Below the pieces are notes generated by a model. That model was not told the DNA's origin. It did no database searches and worked only from the letters and a program-made list of their open reading frames with translations. 64,000 bases of DNA. Source: Bradyrhizobium zhanjiangense. Its GTDB lineage: Bacteria > Pseudomonadota > Alphaproteobacteria > Rhizobiales > Xanthobacteraceae. The translations under genes were made by a program, and so were the position numbers. How positions within the stretch are numbered: the stretch's first letter is position 1; the number at the start of each line of letters is the position of its first letter. The stretch is from the NCBI RefSeq assembly GCF_004114935.1, contig NZ_CP022221.1:7399001-7463000 (forward strand), in the 5' to 3' direction. Below, piece by piece: positions 26,752 to 35,222 of this stretch.

Positions 26752-27255
26752 ATGTCCTTCTACGACGCCGTCGTCCCCGCCTATTTGCAAATGCTGAATA
26801 GCCTCACCGGCCTGCTCACCAAGGCGGAGGCGCATTGCGCGGCCAAAAAGATCGACCCCGGCGTCCTGCTCGGGTCCCGCCTCTTCCCGGACATGCTGCC
26901 GCTGTCGAAGCAGATCCAGCTCGTCAGCGATTTCGCCACCAAGGGCTGCGCGCGGCTGACCCACAGCGACGTGCCGTCGACGCCCGACACGGAGACCAGC
27001 TTCGCGGAATTGAAGCAGCGGCTGGCGAAGACGATCGACTATGTGAAGTCGTTCAAGCCCGAGCAGTTCGAAGGTGCCGACGTCAAGGACGTCACCTTCC
27101 CGGCCGGTCCGGACAAATCCATCACCATGAAGGGCCAGCAATTCCTGAGCGCGTTCTCGCTGCCCAACTTCTATTTCCATGCCACGACCGCCCACGGCAT
27201 TTTGCGCCACAACGGGGTCGAGATCGGCAAACGCGATTTCCTCGGCGCGAACTGA
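26752..27255 (+). CDS. DUF1993 domain-containing protein
   Basis: This 167-residue soluble protein has the DUF1993 features: a helix-rich start SFYDAVVPAYLQMLNSL, the middle LFPDMLPLSKQIQLVSDFA, and a C-terminal FYFHATTAHGILRHNGVEIGKRDFLG. The fold resembles DinB-like four-helix bundles, but the usual three His metal ligands are not clearly all present. The start at MSFYDAV was preferred over an ATG 26 codons earlier, which adds an unlikely tail. It precedes the Old Yellow Enzyme gene by 178 bases; a functional link is not shown. Confidence 0.85.
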   Translation: MSFYDAVVPAYLQMLNSLTGLLTKAEAHCAAKKIDPGVLLGSRLFPDMLPLSKQIQLVSDFATKGCARLTHSDVPSTPDTETSFAELKQRLAKTIDYVKSFKPEQFEGADVKDVTFPAGPDKSITMKGQQFLSAFSLPNFYFHATTAHGILRHNGVEIGKRDFLGAN

Positions 27256-27433
27256 TTTGCCAAATCGCACGGCCGCGTAGCGGAATTTCCCTGCCGCGGC
27301 CGAAATTGCACATGAATCATGCTACGCGGCCTTGCCGCGTAGCTCGCCTGCAGTTTGAGTATGGCTCGGCCCTTGCGCCTGATGTCGCGATGCACAAGTG
27401 TTCGTGACCTCTCATTGCCTGGAAACATTCCCC

Positions 27434-28534
27434 ATGAGCCGTCCGACCAAATTGTTTGAGACCTACAAGCTCGGCCCGATCACGCTGGCCAACCGCCTGG
27501 TGATGGCGCCGCTGACGCGCAACCGTGCCGCGCCCGGCACGTTCCTGCCCAGCCCTCTCGCCGCCGATTATTACAGCCAGCGCGCCTCCGCAGGGCTTCT
27601 GATTACCGAAGCGAGCCAGGTCTCGCAGCAAGGTCAGGGCTACCAGGACACGCCCGGCATCTACTCCAAGGACCAGGTCGCCGGCTGGCGCAAGGTCACC
27701 GATCGCGTGCATGAGCGCGGCGGCAAGATCTTCATCCAGCTCTGGCATGTCGGCCGCATCTCGCATGTCGATCTCCAGGCGAATGGCGCAGCCCCGGTGG
27801 CGCCGAGCGCGATCCGCGCCAAAGGCAAGACATTCGTGAACGGCACCTTCGCCGACGTCTCGGAGCCGCGGGCGCTCGAGGTCTCCGAAATTCCGGGGAT
27901 CATCGACGACTTCAAGCGTGCGACGAAGAATGCGCTCGAGGCCGGTTTCGACGGCGTCGAGATCCACGGCGCCAACGGCTATCTGCTCGACCAGTTCGCC
28001 CGGGACGGCGCCAACAAGCGCACCGATGCCTATGGCGGCTCGATCGAGAACCGCGCGCGGCTGATGCTCGAGGTCTCCAAGGCGGTTGCAACTGAGGCCG
28101 GCGCCGACCGCACCGGCATCCGCATCTCGCCGGTTACGCCGGCCAACGACCTCTCCGACTCCAACCCACAAGCCTTGTTCGATCACATCGTCGACGGTCT
28201 CAGCGCGCTCAAGCTGGTCTATCTCCACGTGGTCGAGGGCGCCACCGGCGGTCCGCGCGACATCGCGCCGTTCGACTATGCATCCTTGCGCAAGCGCTTT
28301 GCCGGCGCCTACGTCGCCAACAACGGCTACGATTTCGATCTCGCCACCAAGGTGCTGGACGCGGACGCTGCCGACCTGATCGCCTTCGGCAAGCCCTTCA
28401 TCTCCAACCCCGACCTGGTCGAGCGGCTGAAGCAGGGCGTAGGCCTGAACGATTGGGACAAGGCCACATTCTACGGCGGCGGCGCCAAGGGGTACACGGA
28501 TTACCCGACGCTGGCGGCCGAGCCGGCGGAGTAA
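27434..28534 (+). CDS. alkene reductase of the Old Yellow Enzyme family
   Basis: This 366-residue FMN-dependent enzyme reduces activated carbon-carbon double bonds with NAD(P)H. The TIM-barrel signatures are present: NRLVMAPLTRNRA at the N-terminus, WHVGRISH near 107, DGVEIHGANGYLLDQF near 175, and the YGGSIENRARLMLEV loop. The nearest characterised relatives are NemA/PETNR-type enzymes that reduce nitroesters, N-ethylmaleimide and enones. The start gives MSRPTKLFE; an in-frame ATG 12 codons earlier is less likely. The gene ends just before two adjacent inverted repeats. The natural substrate is unknown. Confidence 0.93.
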   Translation: MSRPTKLFETYKLGPITLANRLVMAPLTRNRAAPGTFLPSPLAADYYSQRASAGLLITEASQVSQQGQGYQDTPGIYSKDQVAGWRKVTDRVHERGGKIFIQLWHVGRISHVDLQANGAAPVAPSAIRAKGKTFVNGTFADVSEPRALEVSEIPGIIDDFKRATKNALEAGFDGVEIHGANGYLLDQFARDGANKRTDAYGGSIENRARLMLEVSKAVATEAGADRTGIRISPVTPANDLSDSNPQALFDHIVDGLSALKLVYLHVVEGATGGPRDIAPFDYASLRKRFAGAYVANNGYDFDLATKVLDADAADLIAFGKPFISNPDLVERLKQGVGLNDWDKATFYGGGAKGYTDYPTLAAEPAE

Positions 28535-28544
28535 GGCGCATACG

Positions 28545-28684
28545 CTGTCATGCCCCGCCACCGGGTCTCGCCTCCGGCGAGCCCGATGGCGGGCTCCGGC
28601 GGGACATCCAGTACGCCGCATCTTCTCGATTCAATCACGACCGTCTCTGGAATACTGGATCGCCCGCCTTCGCGGGCGATGACA
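28545..28684. repeat. CTGTCATGCCCCGCC-type inverted repeat, copy 2
   Basis: The arms CTGTCATGCCCC...GACATCCAGTACGCC and the inverse AATACTGGATCGCCCGCC...GGGCGATGACA match the copy at 26531-26633. The left arm has an extra GGGTCTCGCC/GGCGAGCCC hairpin. Confidence 0.75.
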
Positions 28685-28715
28685 CCGAATGTGTGGGACG
28701 CTTGTGCCACAAGCT

Positions 28716-28831
28716 CGTCATTGCGAGGAGTTCGCGACAAAATTGCGAAGCAATTTTGCGCTGGCGATGAAGCAATCCAGACTGGCTCCGCGGAAAGACT
28801 CTGGATTGCTTCGCTGCGCTCGCAATGACGG
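28716..28831. repeat. GTCATTGCGAGCG inverted repeat, copy 4, with a nested palindrome
   Basis: The right arm (GATTGCTTCGCTGCGCTCGCAATGACG) is intact, while the left arm carries the extra CAAAATTGCGAAGCAATTTTG palindrome. It is therefore the mirror form of the copy at 21231-21345. Confidence 0.8.
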
Positions 28832-28900
28832 CGCGGTTGCAGGGTGCGCTCACCAACAAAGAAGGTCGGGGTTGCACCCGGCCTGTACCTGCCGGCAGAC

Positions 28901-29944
28901 TCACGCCAATGCGCGTGTCTCAGTTTCTGCAGTCACCATGCGTTCCACGATGCGACGCATGCGCTGCGGGGCGGCATCGATGGCGAGGCGGATGGTCTTG
29001 GCATTGGGGCGCGCCTGCACGACCTCCTCGATGCGCTCCAGAATCTCCTTGTCCTCGTTAAAGGCGATACGGAAATCGGCGTGCAGGCGCTGATCGACAT
29101 CGGCATCGTCAAGCGCAAAATTGCGCACATGAAGCCAGTGATCGATGCAGATGTGATCGTCGACCGGCGTGATGAAGTGGCATGCGAAGATGCGCAATCC
29201 CTTCCCTCGGTCCGTGGCATCGACGATCTTGCCGGCGTCCGCGCTGCCGAAATCGATCACTGCGATACAAGGCGCAATATAGTCGTAATAGTGCCAGCGA
29301 TCGACATTGCCGGCGAAATTGCCGTACTTGGCGAACAGCGGGATCGGCGGCGCGTTCCTGATCCACCGCCACACCAGCACGCCATCCTCGGAAAAAGTGT
29401 GCTCGACCGGAATGTCTTCGCTGGCCGAATTGCCGAGCGTCGACAGGTGGACGAAGCTGACATGCGCGGGATCGCAGAGATTGTCGGCGAGGTTGAGATA
29501 GTTGGTTTCGATTCGAAGAGCGTCTCCTTCCGCCGCATGCCAGTCGTTCTGACCGTATTGCGGCAGATCATAAATCCGCGACGGGTCGGCGAGCGCGGGA
29601 TCGCCGGGCCAGATCCAGACCAGTCCCATCTTCTCCCTGAGCGGATAGGACGACACCCGTGCATTCGGCGGGATCATCGGCTGACCCGGAATCCGGACAC
29701 AGCGCCCGTTGGCCCCAAATGTCATTCCGTGATAGCCGCACTCGATTGCATCGCCCTTGAGCTTGCCCATCGACAGCGGCGCCAATCGATGTGGACATGC
29801 GTCGTCGAGCGCAACGACGCCACCCGCTTCGCTGCGGTAGACGACAAGGTCCATGCCGAGAATGCGGTGGCGCGACAGCGTGCGCGTGATGTTGCGCGAC
29901 CATGTCAGCGGGTACCAGGTATTGCGGGGAGCGAGCAGGTTCAT
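28901..29944 (-). CDS. Rieske non-haem iron oxygenase, alpha subunit (VanA-like)
   Basis: This 347-residue oxygenase has a Rieske [2Fe-2S] centre with ligands C50, H52, C69 and H72 (CPHRLAPLS and ECGYHG). Its mononuclear iron site lies at DPAHVSFVH (residues 158-166, His161 and His166). The overall shape matches the vanillate O-demethylase and related aromatic-ring or side-chain oxygenases that demethylate or hydroxylate aromatic acids. A reductase partner is not in the window, so electrons must come from a protein encoded elsewhere. It starts nine bases after the solute-binding protein gene, so the two are surely one transcript. The substrate is unknown. Confidence 0.9.
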   Translation of the reverse strand: MNLLAPRNTWYPLTWSRNITRTLSRHRILGMDLVVYRSEAGGVVALDDACPHRLAPLSMGKLKGDAIECGYHGMTFGANGRCVRIPGQPMIPPNARVSSYPLREKMGLVWIWPGDPALADPSRIYDLPQYGQNDWHAAEGDALRIETNYLNLADNLCDPAHVSFVHLSTLGNSASEDIPVEHTFSEDGVLVWRWIRNAPPIPLFAKYGNFAGNVDRWHYYDYIAPCIAVIDFGSADAGKIVDATDRGKGLRIFACHFITPVDDHICIDHWLHVRNFALDDADVDQRLHADFRIAFNEDKEILERIEEVVQARPNAKTIRLAIDAAPQRMRRIVERMVTAETETRALA

Positions 29945-29953
29945 GCGGCACCT

Positions 29954-31156
29954 CTAGTTCTTGAGCTTGGCCATCACCTCGGCGTCGGCGGGCTGGTAGT
30001 CGGCGCCGTCGACATAGCGCCAGTCGGTCATCACGCCCTGGCCGTCCCGTACTGCGAGCCTGCCGACATAGACGCCCATGGTGGATTGATGGTCGATCGC
30101 ACGGAAGGCGATCGGCCCCACCGGCGTGTCGACCTTCAGATGCTCCATCGCCTTGATCAGATCATCGGTCTTGGTGGAGCCGGCCATCTCGATCGCCTTC
30201 GCGAGAACCAGCGTGTTGGTGTAGCCGATGAGTGCGCCGATGTTGGGCGGCTCCTTGAATCGAGCGATATAGGCCTTCAAGAACGAGTCATGCTGAGGCG
30301 TCTTGATCTCGCTCCAGGGATATCCGGTCACGATCCAGCCGGGCGGCGCCTCATCTTTCAGCGGTGCCAGATATTCCGGCTCGCCGGAGAGAATGCTTAC
30401 CACGGCGCGGTTCGCGAACGCATTTCGGGTCGATCCCTCGCGCACGAGCTTGACAAGGTCCGATCCGAACGTCGCATTGAAGATGGCATCCGGGTTCTCC
30501 CCCGTCATTGCCTGCACGACGGCACCGGCATCGATCTTGCCGAGCGGCGGCCATTGTTCGGAGACGAATTCGACGTCGGGCTTCAATCGCTTCAGTTCGC
30601 GCTTGAAGCTCGCTACCGCCGCCTGACCGAACTCGTAGTTCGGTGCAATCGTCGCCCAGCGCCGCGCGGGGAACTTGGCCGCCTCCTTTGCGAGGATGGA
30701 CGCCTGGGTATACGTGCTCGGCCGCAGCCTGAACGTATAGCGATTGCCCTTCTCCCAGATGAGGGCGTCAGTCAGGGGCTGTGAGGCGAGGAAGAATGTC
30801 CGCTTCTGCTTGGCGAAATCGGCGACGGCGAGGCCGACATGGGAGAGGATCGTGCCCGTCAGGAGGTCGACCTGCTCACCGTCGACGAGCTGACCGGCTG
30901 CGGTGATGGCGACGTCCGGTTTGCCGGCGTCGTCACGGGCCATGATCTCGAGCTTGCGGCGGAGCACGCCGCCTTTGCCGTTGATCTCGTCGCGCGCGAG
31001 CTCCCAGCCCTGGCGATAGCCGCGGGTCCCCAGCGGGAGGGCCGAATAGCTTGAGATCTCTCCGATCCTGATCGGCGGCGGCTCTGCGGCCCGACCTGCG
31101 CCGCAGGCCACCGCCAGGACAAGTCCGACGAACTTCGCAATAGCCGAAATGCGCAT
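29954..31156 (-). CDS. ABC transporter substrate-binding protein, branched-chain amino acid type
   Basis: This 400-residue protein has a signal peptide ending near GAGRAAE. The periplasmic binding fold of the LivJ/UrtA class includes IRIGEISSYSALPLGTRGYRQGWELARDEINGKGG near the N-terminus and VGLAVADFAKQKRTFFLASQPLTDAL in the first lobe. Members bind amino acids, urea, amides or aromatic acids. No permease or ATPase gene is next to it, so it either shares a transporter encoded elsewhere or acts in sensing. The coupled Rieske oxygenase suggests an aromatic or methoxylated ligand. A perfect palindrome lies 32 bases upstream of its start. Confidence 0.9.
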   Translation of the reverse strand: MRISAIAKFVGLVLAVACGAGRAAEPPPIRIGEISSYSALPLGTRGYRQGWELARDEINGKGGVLRRKLEIMARDDAGKPDVAITAAGQLVDGEQVDLLTGTILSHVGLAVADFAKQKRTFFLASQPLTDALIWEKGNRYTFRLRPSTYTQASILAKEAAKFPARRWATIAPNYEFGQAAVASFKRELKRLKPDVEFVSEQWPPLGKIDAGAVVQAMTGENPDAIFNATFGSDLVKLVREGSTRNAFANRAVVSILSGEPEYLAPLKDEAPPGWIVTGYPWSEIKTPQHDSFLKAYIARFKEPPNIGALIGYTNTLVLAKAIEMAGSTKTDDLIKAMEHLKVDTPVGPIAFRAIDHQSTMGVYVGRLAVRDGQGVMTDWRYVDGADYQPADAEVMAKLKN

Positions 31157-31187
31157 ATCAGCCTCCCGCCATTGGGACCAGCTTATG

Positions 31188-31207
31188 TATGTAGTACTTA
31201 CTACATA
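31188..31207. promoter_or_regulatory. perfect palindrome, probable TetR operator
   Basis: TATGTAGTA and its exact inverse TACTACATA are separated by two bases. The site sits 32 bases from the solute-binding-protein start codon and 104 from the divergent TetR gene start, so it probably overlaps the promoter of the binding-protein operon. Palindromes of about this size are usual TetR-family operators. Confidence 0.7.
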
Positions 31208-31310
31208 GCGAATACCAAGAGCTAATGATTGTCAATGGCGAAGAAATCGGCGGGCTTGCCAAAAAAACGGCAAGCCCCATCCTGCTGGTTGTGATTCCCT
31301 GGGATACGCG

Positions 31311-32018
31311 ATGCCCAACGATACAGAGCTGCCAGCCCGTACACTGGCCGGCCCGCGCCTCAAGCGGGCAGCCAAGCGGACAAAGGCTTCAACGGTTCGA
31401 CGGACGCGAGCGCCCGATCAGACCCGCGAGGCCATTCTGCGTGCGGCCGTCGCCGAGTTCGCCCGCGAAGGCTATGGCGGCGCGCGGGTCGATCGCATCA
31501 GCAAGGCCGCCAAGAGCAACGACCGGATGCTCTATTATTACTTCAAGAGCAAGGAGAAGCTCTTTCATCAGGTCATCGAGCATTGCTATGCCGATCTGGT
31601 CGCGTCGGAAGAGGCGCTCGATCTCGACTTTTCCAGCCCGCGCCAGGCGCTGGCGGCACTCGTCGCCTTCAATTGGAACTACTATTGGGCCCACCCGGAG
31701 CTATTGAGCATTCTCGCTACGGAGAATCTCTTCAAGGGTCGTCACGTCAAGAACAACATCCGCCGCAGCTTCGCCAATACCCAACTGAGCATGCTGGAGC
31801 GCGTGCTCCAGAGCGGCATCGAGCGGCGTGAGTTCAGGCCGGACTGTGACCGCCTCCACCTTTATCTGTCGATCCTATCGCTGACCTATTTCTACCGCGC
31901 CAACCTCTATACGCTGTCGAGCTACATGCAGACCGACCTCGCCGATCAGGAGATGCGGAGGGCGTGGCTTGCACATGTGCAGGCCATGATCGAGGATCTG
32001 GTGAGACGGAAGGAGTGA
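31311..32018 (+). CDS. TetR/AcrR family transcriptional regulator
   Basis: This 235-residue protein has a basic N-terminal tail of about 35 residues. A TetR helix-turn-helix at about 40-85 (AILRAAVAEFAREGYGGARVDRISKAAKSNDRMLYYYFKSKEKL) is followed by a helical ligand-binding domain rich in aromatic residues (FNWNYYWAHPELLSI). It is divergent from the solute-binding-protein/Rieske operon and most likely represses it until a ligand, perhaps the transported aromatic compound, binds. An intrinsic terminator-like hairpin at 32153-32178 serves both this gene and the glpV side. Confidence 0.92.
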   Translation: MPNDTELPARTLAGPRLKRAAKRTKASTVRRTRAPDQTREAILRAAVAEFAREGYGGARVDRISKAAKSNDRMLYYYFKSKEKLFHQVIEHCYADLVASEEALDLDFSSPRQALAALVAFNWNYYWAHPELLSILATENLFKGRHVKNNIRRSFANTQLSMLERVLQSGIERREFRPDCDRLHLYLSILSLTYFYRANLYTLSSYMQTDLADQEMRRAWLAHVQAMIEDLVRRKE

Positions 32019-32036
32019 AGGCGCGCGCTACAGGCT

Positions 32037-32116
32037 CGTCATGGCGAGCGCAGCGAAGCAAACCAGAATCCTTCCGCGGCGACAGTCTGGATTGCTTCGC
32101 TGCGCTCGCAATGACG
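32037..32116. repeat. GTCATTGCGAGCG inverted repeat, copy 5
   Basis: CGTCATGGCGAGCGCAGCGAAGCAAACCAGA pairs with TCTGGATTGCTTCGCTGCGCTCGCAATGACG with two mismatches. It lies just after the TetR stop codon. Confidence 0.85.
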
Positions 32117-32152
32117 GTGTGGAGACAGCGCGCCGAACTCCAGAAAAAGGAG

Positions 32153-32178
32153 AAAGGCCGGGATCGCTCCCGGCCTTT
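32153..32178 (-). terminator. bidirectional intrinsic terminator, glpV and TetR sides
   Basis: AAAGGCCGGGA and TCCCGGCCTTT form a perfect 11-base stem around a four-base loop. On the minus strand it is followed by TCTCCTTTTTC, a T-rich tract suited to ending the glp transcript 25 bases after the glpV stop. Being symmetrical, it may also end the TetR message. Confidence 0.85.
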
Positions 32179-32202
32179 CGTGCTTGATGCCTTACGCGCC
32201 GC

Positions 32203-33999
32203 TTACTTCGCTTCCGCGCGCTTGGGCGGGGTGGCCGGCCACGACTTGATCAGCGTGTCGTAGTCGACCGTCTCGCCCTTCGGCTTCTCGTTGGCGAGCT
32301 TGCGCTGCGGCGCAATCGTGCCGTCCTTCTGGGCCTTGGCGAACCAGTATTCGGCCGACTCCTTCTTGTGCAGCTTCGGACCGCAGGCGCCCTGCACGCC
32401 GGACTTCTCCAGGCGCTCCATGACGGAGTCCTGGGCGGCCGCAAGGGCATCCATCGCGGCTTGCGGCGTCTTCGCACCGGACGACGCATCGCCGATGTTC
32501 TGCCACCAGAGCTGCGCGAGCTTCGGATAGTCGGGCACGTTGTTGCCGGTCGGGGTCCACTGCACGCGGGCGGGCGAACGGTAGAACTCGATCAGGCCGC
32601 CGAGCTTCGGCGCACGTTCCGTGAAGGACTTATCCCAGATGTCGGATTCACGGATGAAGGTGAGACCGACATGGCTCTTCTTCAGGCTCACCGACTTGGA
32701 GACGATGAACTGGAGATAGAGCCAGGCTGCCTTGCGGCGGTCCGCCGGGGTCGACTTCAGCAGCGTCGCGGAGCCGGCGTCCTGGTAGCCGAGCTTCATG
32801 CCTTCCTTCCAGTACGAGCCATGCGGCGACGGAGCCATGCGCCATTTTGGCGTACCGTCCGCGTTCACCACCGGCAGACCCGGCTTCACCATGTCGGCGG
32901 TGAAGGCGGTGTACCAAAACATCTGCTGGGCGATGTTGCCCTGCGCCGGCACCGGGCCCGCCTCCGAGAAGGTCATGCCCTGCGCCTGCGGCGGCGCGTA
33001 CTTCTTCAGCCACTCGAGATACTTGGTGATCGAGTAGACCGCGGCCGGGCCGTTGGTGTCGCCACCACGCTCCACCGAGGAGCCGACCGGACGGCAGCCT
33101 TCCATACGGATGCCCCACTCGTCGACCGGCAGGCCGTTCGGAATGCCCTTGTCACCGTTGCCGGCCATCGACAGCCAGGCGTCGGTGAAACGCCATCCGA
33201 GCGAAGGGTCCTTCTTGCCATAATCCATATGGCCGTAGACCTTGACGCCGTTGATCTCCTTGATGTCGTTGGTGAAGAACTCGGCGATGTCCTCATAGGC
33301 GGACCAGTTCACGGGCACGCCGAGCTCGTAGCCATACTTGGCCTTGAACTTGGCCTTGTAGTCGGGATTGGTGAACCAGTCGTAGCGGAACCAGTAGAGG
33401 TTGGCGAACTGCTGGTCGGGAAGCTGATATAGCTTGCCGTCCGGCCCCGTGGTGAACGACTTGCCAATGAAGTCGTTGACGTCGAGCATGGGATCGGTGA
33501 CGTCCTTGCCCTCGCCGGTCATGTAATCCGACAGCACGATGGTCTGGCCGTAGCGGAAGTGCGTGCCGATCAGGTCGGAATCGTTGATCCAGCCGTCATA
33601 CACGTTCTTGCCCGACTGCATCTGGGTCTGGAGCTTCTCGACGACGTCACCTTCCTGGATGAGGTCGTGCTTGAGCTTGATGCCGGTGAGCTCGGAGAAC
33701 GCCTTGGCCAGCGTCTGCGATTCATATTCGTGGGTCGTGATGGTCTCGGAGACGACGTTGATCTCCATGCCCTTGAAGGGTTCGGCGGCCTTGGCGAACC
33801 ATTCCAGCTCCTTCTTCTGGTCTTCCTTCGACAGCGTCGAGGGTTGGAATTCCGCGATCCACTTCTGGATCACGGCGTCGTCGGCGGCGCGAACCGGCGC
33901 CGAGACAGCGAACGACACCGCAACAATCGCGGCGACGCTGGACATGGTCAGAAAGCTATTCTTGGTCAATGGACCTTTCCTTCTCCTAAACTGTCGCAT
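32203..33999 (-). CDS. glpV: glycerol ABC transporter substrate-binding protein
   Basis: This 598-residue protein has an N-terminal signal peptide (TMSSVAAIVAVSFAVSAPVRAAD) preceded by a basic start. The extracellular solute-binding fold of family 1 includes NVYDGWINDSDLIGTHFRYGQ and KLYQLPDQQFANLYWFRYDWF in the first lobe and WMP-like contacts in the second. Order and length match GlpV of the Rhizobium glycerol transporter. The start at MRQFRRRKG has a GGAGG ribosome site seven bases upstream; the longer in-frame reading begins 62 codons earlier in the gap after glpU and is not protein-like. It is the last gene of the glp operon, 76 bases after glpU. Confidence 0.92.
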   Translation of the reverse strand: MRQFRRRKGPLTKNSFLTMSSVAAIVAVSFAVSAPVRAADDAVIQKWIAEFQPSTLSKEDQKKELEWFAKAAEPFKGMEINVVSETITTHEYESQTLAKAFSELTGIKLKHDLIQEGDVVEKLQTQMQSGKNVYDGWINDSDLIGTHFRYGQTIVLSDYMTGEGKDVTDPMLDVNDFIGKSFTTGPDGKLYQLPDQQFANLYWFRYDWFTNPDYKAKFKAKYGYELGVPVNWSAYEDIAEFFTNDIKEINGVKVYGHMDYGKKDPSLGWRFTDAWLSMAGNGDKGIPNGLPVDEWGIRMEGCRPVGSSVERGGDTNGPAAVYSITKYLEWLKKYAPPQAQGMTFSEAGPVPAQGNIAQQMFWYTAFTADMVKPGLPVVNADGTPKWRMAPSPHGSYWKEGMKLGYQDAGSATLLKSTPADRRKAAWLYLQFIVSKSVSLKKSHVGLTFIRESDIWDKSFTERAPKLGGLIEFYRSPARVQWTPTGNNVPDYPKLAQLWWQNIGDASSGAKTPQAAMDALAAAQDSVMERLEKSGVQGACGPKLHKKESAEYWFAKAQKDGTIAPQRKLANEKPKGETVDYDTLIKSWPATPPKRAEAK

Positions 34000-34075
34000 G
34001 TTATTCCTCCGTTGCAGCGACAAACTTTTATACAGGCCCGGGTTGGTCCCGGATCTGGCCGTCCCTTCGCGAGCT

Positions 34076-34405
34076 TCAGACCGTGCGGAAAATGAGCACG
34101 GCCGTGGCCAGCGAAATTCCTGACGCGAGCCACAGGCTCGAGATCTCAAAACCCTCCTCACCGATCGGCAGCGTGGCGATCGCATCGGTGCCGACGAGGC
34201 CTATCCACACGAGGTGAATGACGGCGGCCGCGATCAGCGAGATGAACAGGCGGTCGCCGCGCGTGGTCGGAATGCTGAGTACGCCGACGCGCTCGGCCTC
34301 AGGATAGACCGCGGCAAGCCACGTCATCACGGCCAGCGTGCAGGCGAGCGCGGCGAAGAAGATCGCGGTCGGCAGCGTCCAGGCCATCCATGCGATTGAT
34401 TCCAT
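34076..34405 (-). CDS. glpU: small membrane protein of the glycerol transporter (DUF2160)
   Basis: This 109-residue protein has three or four hydrophobic segments (for example WTLPTAIFFAALACTLAVMTWLA and LFISLIAAAVIHLVWIGLV), matching the DUF2160 family, whose members occur only in rhizobial glp-type operons beside the binding-protein gene. It is thought to be a small accessory subunit of the transporter. The start at MESIAWMAW lies ten bases after glpQ; an ATG ten codons upstream overlaps glpQ. The exact role is unknown. Confidence 0.85.
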   Translation of the reverse strand: MESIAWMAWTLPTAIFFAALACTLAVMTWLAAVYPEAERVGVLSIPTTRGDRLFISLIAAAVIHLVWIGLVGTDAIATLPIGEEGFEISSLWLASGISLATAVLIFRTV

Positions 34406-34415
34406 GGTCGCCTCC

Positions 34416-35222
34416 TTACACGCGACCGAGCGCAAAGCCGCGCGCGATATAGTTGCGGACGAACCAGATCACGAGCGCGCCCGGAATGATGGTGAGCACG
34501 CCGGCGGCGGCGAGCAGGCCCCAGTCCATGCCGGCGGCCGACACCGTGCGCGTCATGATCGCGGCGATCGGCTTGGCCTGCACCGAGGTCAGCGTGCGTG
34601 CGAGCAGGAGCTCGACCCAGGAGAACATGAAGCAGAAGAACGCGGCGACGCCGATGCCGCTCGCGATCAGCGGCACCAGGATCCTGATGAAGAAGCGCGG
34701 GAACGAATAGCCGTCGAGGAAGGCAGTCTCGTCGATCTCGCGCGGCACGCCGGAGACGAAGCCTTCGAGGATCCACACCGCCAGCGGTACGTTGAAGATG
34801 CAGTGCGCCAGCGCGACCGCCCAGGGCGTATCGAACAGGCCGATCGCCGAATAGAGGTTGAAGAACGGCAGCGCATAGACCGCGGCCGGCGCCATGCGGT
34901 TCGACAAGAGCCAGAAGAACAGGTGCTTGTCGCCGAGGAAGCGGTAACGCGAGAACGCGTAGGCCGCCGGCAGCGCCACCGCGATCGAGATGATGGTGTT
35001 GAGGACGACGTATTCCAGCGAGTTGATATAGCCGGAATACCAGCTCTCGTCGGTGAAGATGCGCTTGTAGTGCTGCAGCGTCGGGGTGTGCGGCCACAGC
35101 GTCATCGTCGAGACGATCTCGCTGTTGGTCTTGAAGCTCATGTTGACGAGCCAGTAGATCGGCAACAACAGGAAGATCAGGAACAGCCCCATGACGAGGC
35201 GGCGGCCGGGGATCGAATGCAT
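34416..35222 (-). CDS. glpQ: glycerol ABC transporter permease
   Basis: This 268-residue inner-membrane permease has about six membrane segments and the cytoplasmic EAA-type loop (EGFVSGVPREIDETAFLDGYS) that contacts the ATPase subunits. It belongs to the CUT1/MalG class. The start shares one base with the glpP stop. With GlpP it forms the pathway through which glycerol enters, as known for the Rhizobium leguminosarum system. Confidence 0.93.
   Translation of the reverse strand: MHSIPGRRLVMGLFLIFLLLPIYWLVNMSFKTNSEIVSTMTLWPHTPTLQHYKRIFTDESWYSGYINSLEYVVLNTIISIAVALPAAYAFSRYRFLGDKHLFFWLLSNRMAPAAVYALPFFNLYSAIGLFDTPWAVALAHCIFNVPLAVWILEGFVSGVPREIDETAFLDGYSFPRFFIRILVPLIASGIGVAAFFCFMFSWVELLLARTLTSVQAKPIAAIMTRTVSAAGMDWGLLAAAGVLTIIPGALVIWFVRNYIARGFALGRV

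Larger units (their letters stand above)
28535..28900. other. 366-base intergenic region filled by two inverted repeats
   Basis: This gap between the convergent alkene reductase and Rieske genes holds two elements, one of each repeat family, at 28545-28684 and 28716-28831. No gene or promoter is supported. Confidence 0.7.

Noticed and set aside
28844..30784. A 646-codon plus-strand frame over the Rieske and binding-protein genes.
   Set aside because: It is antisense to both, without motifs; the minus strand holds intact Rieske ligands and a binding-protein fold.
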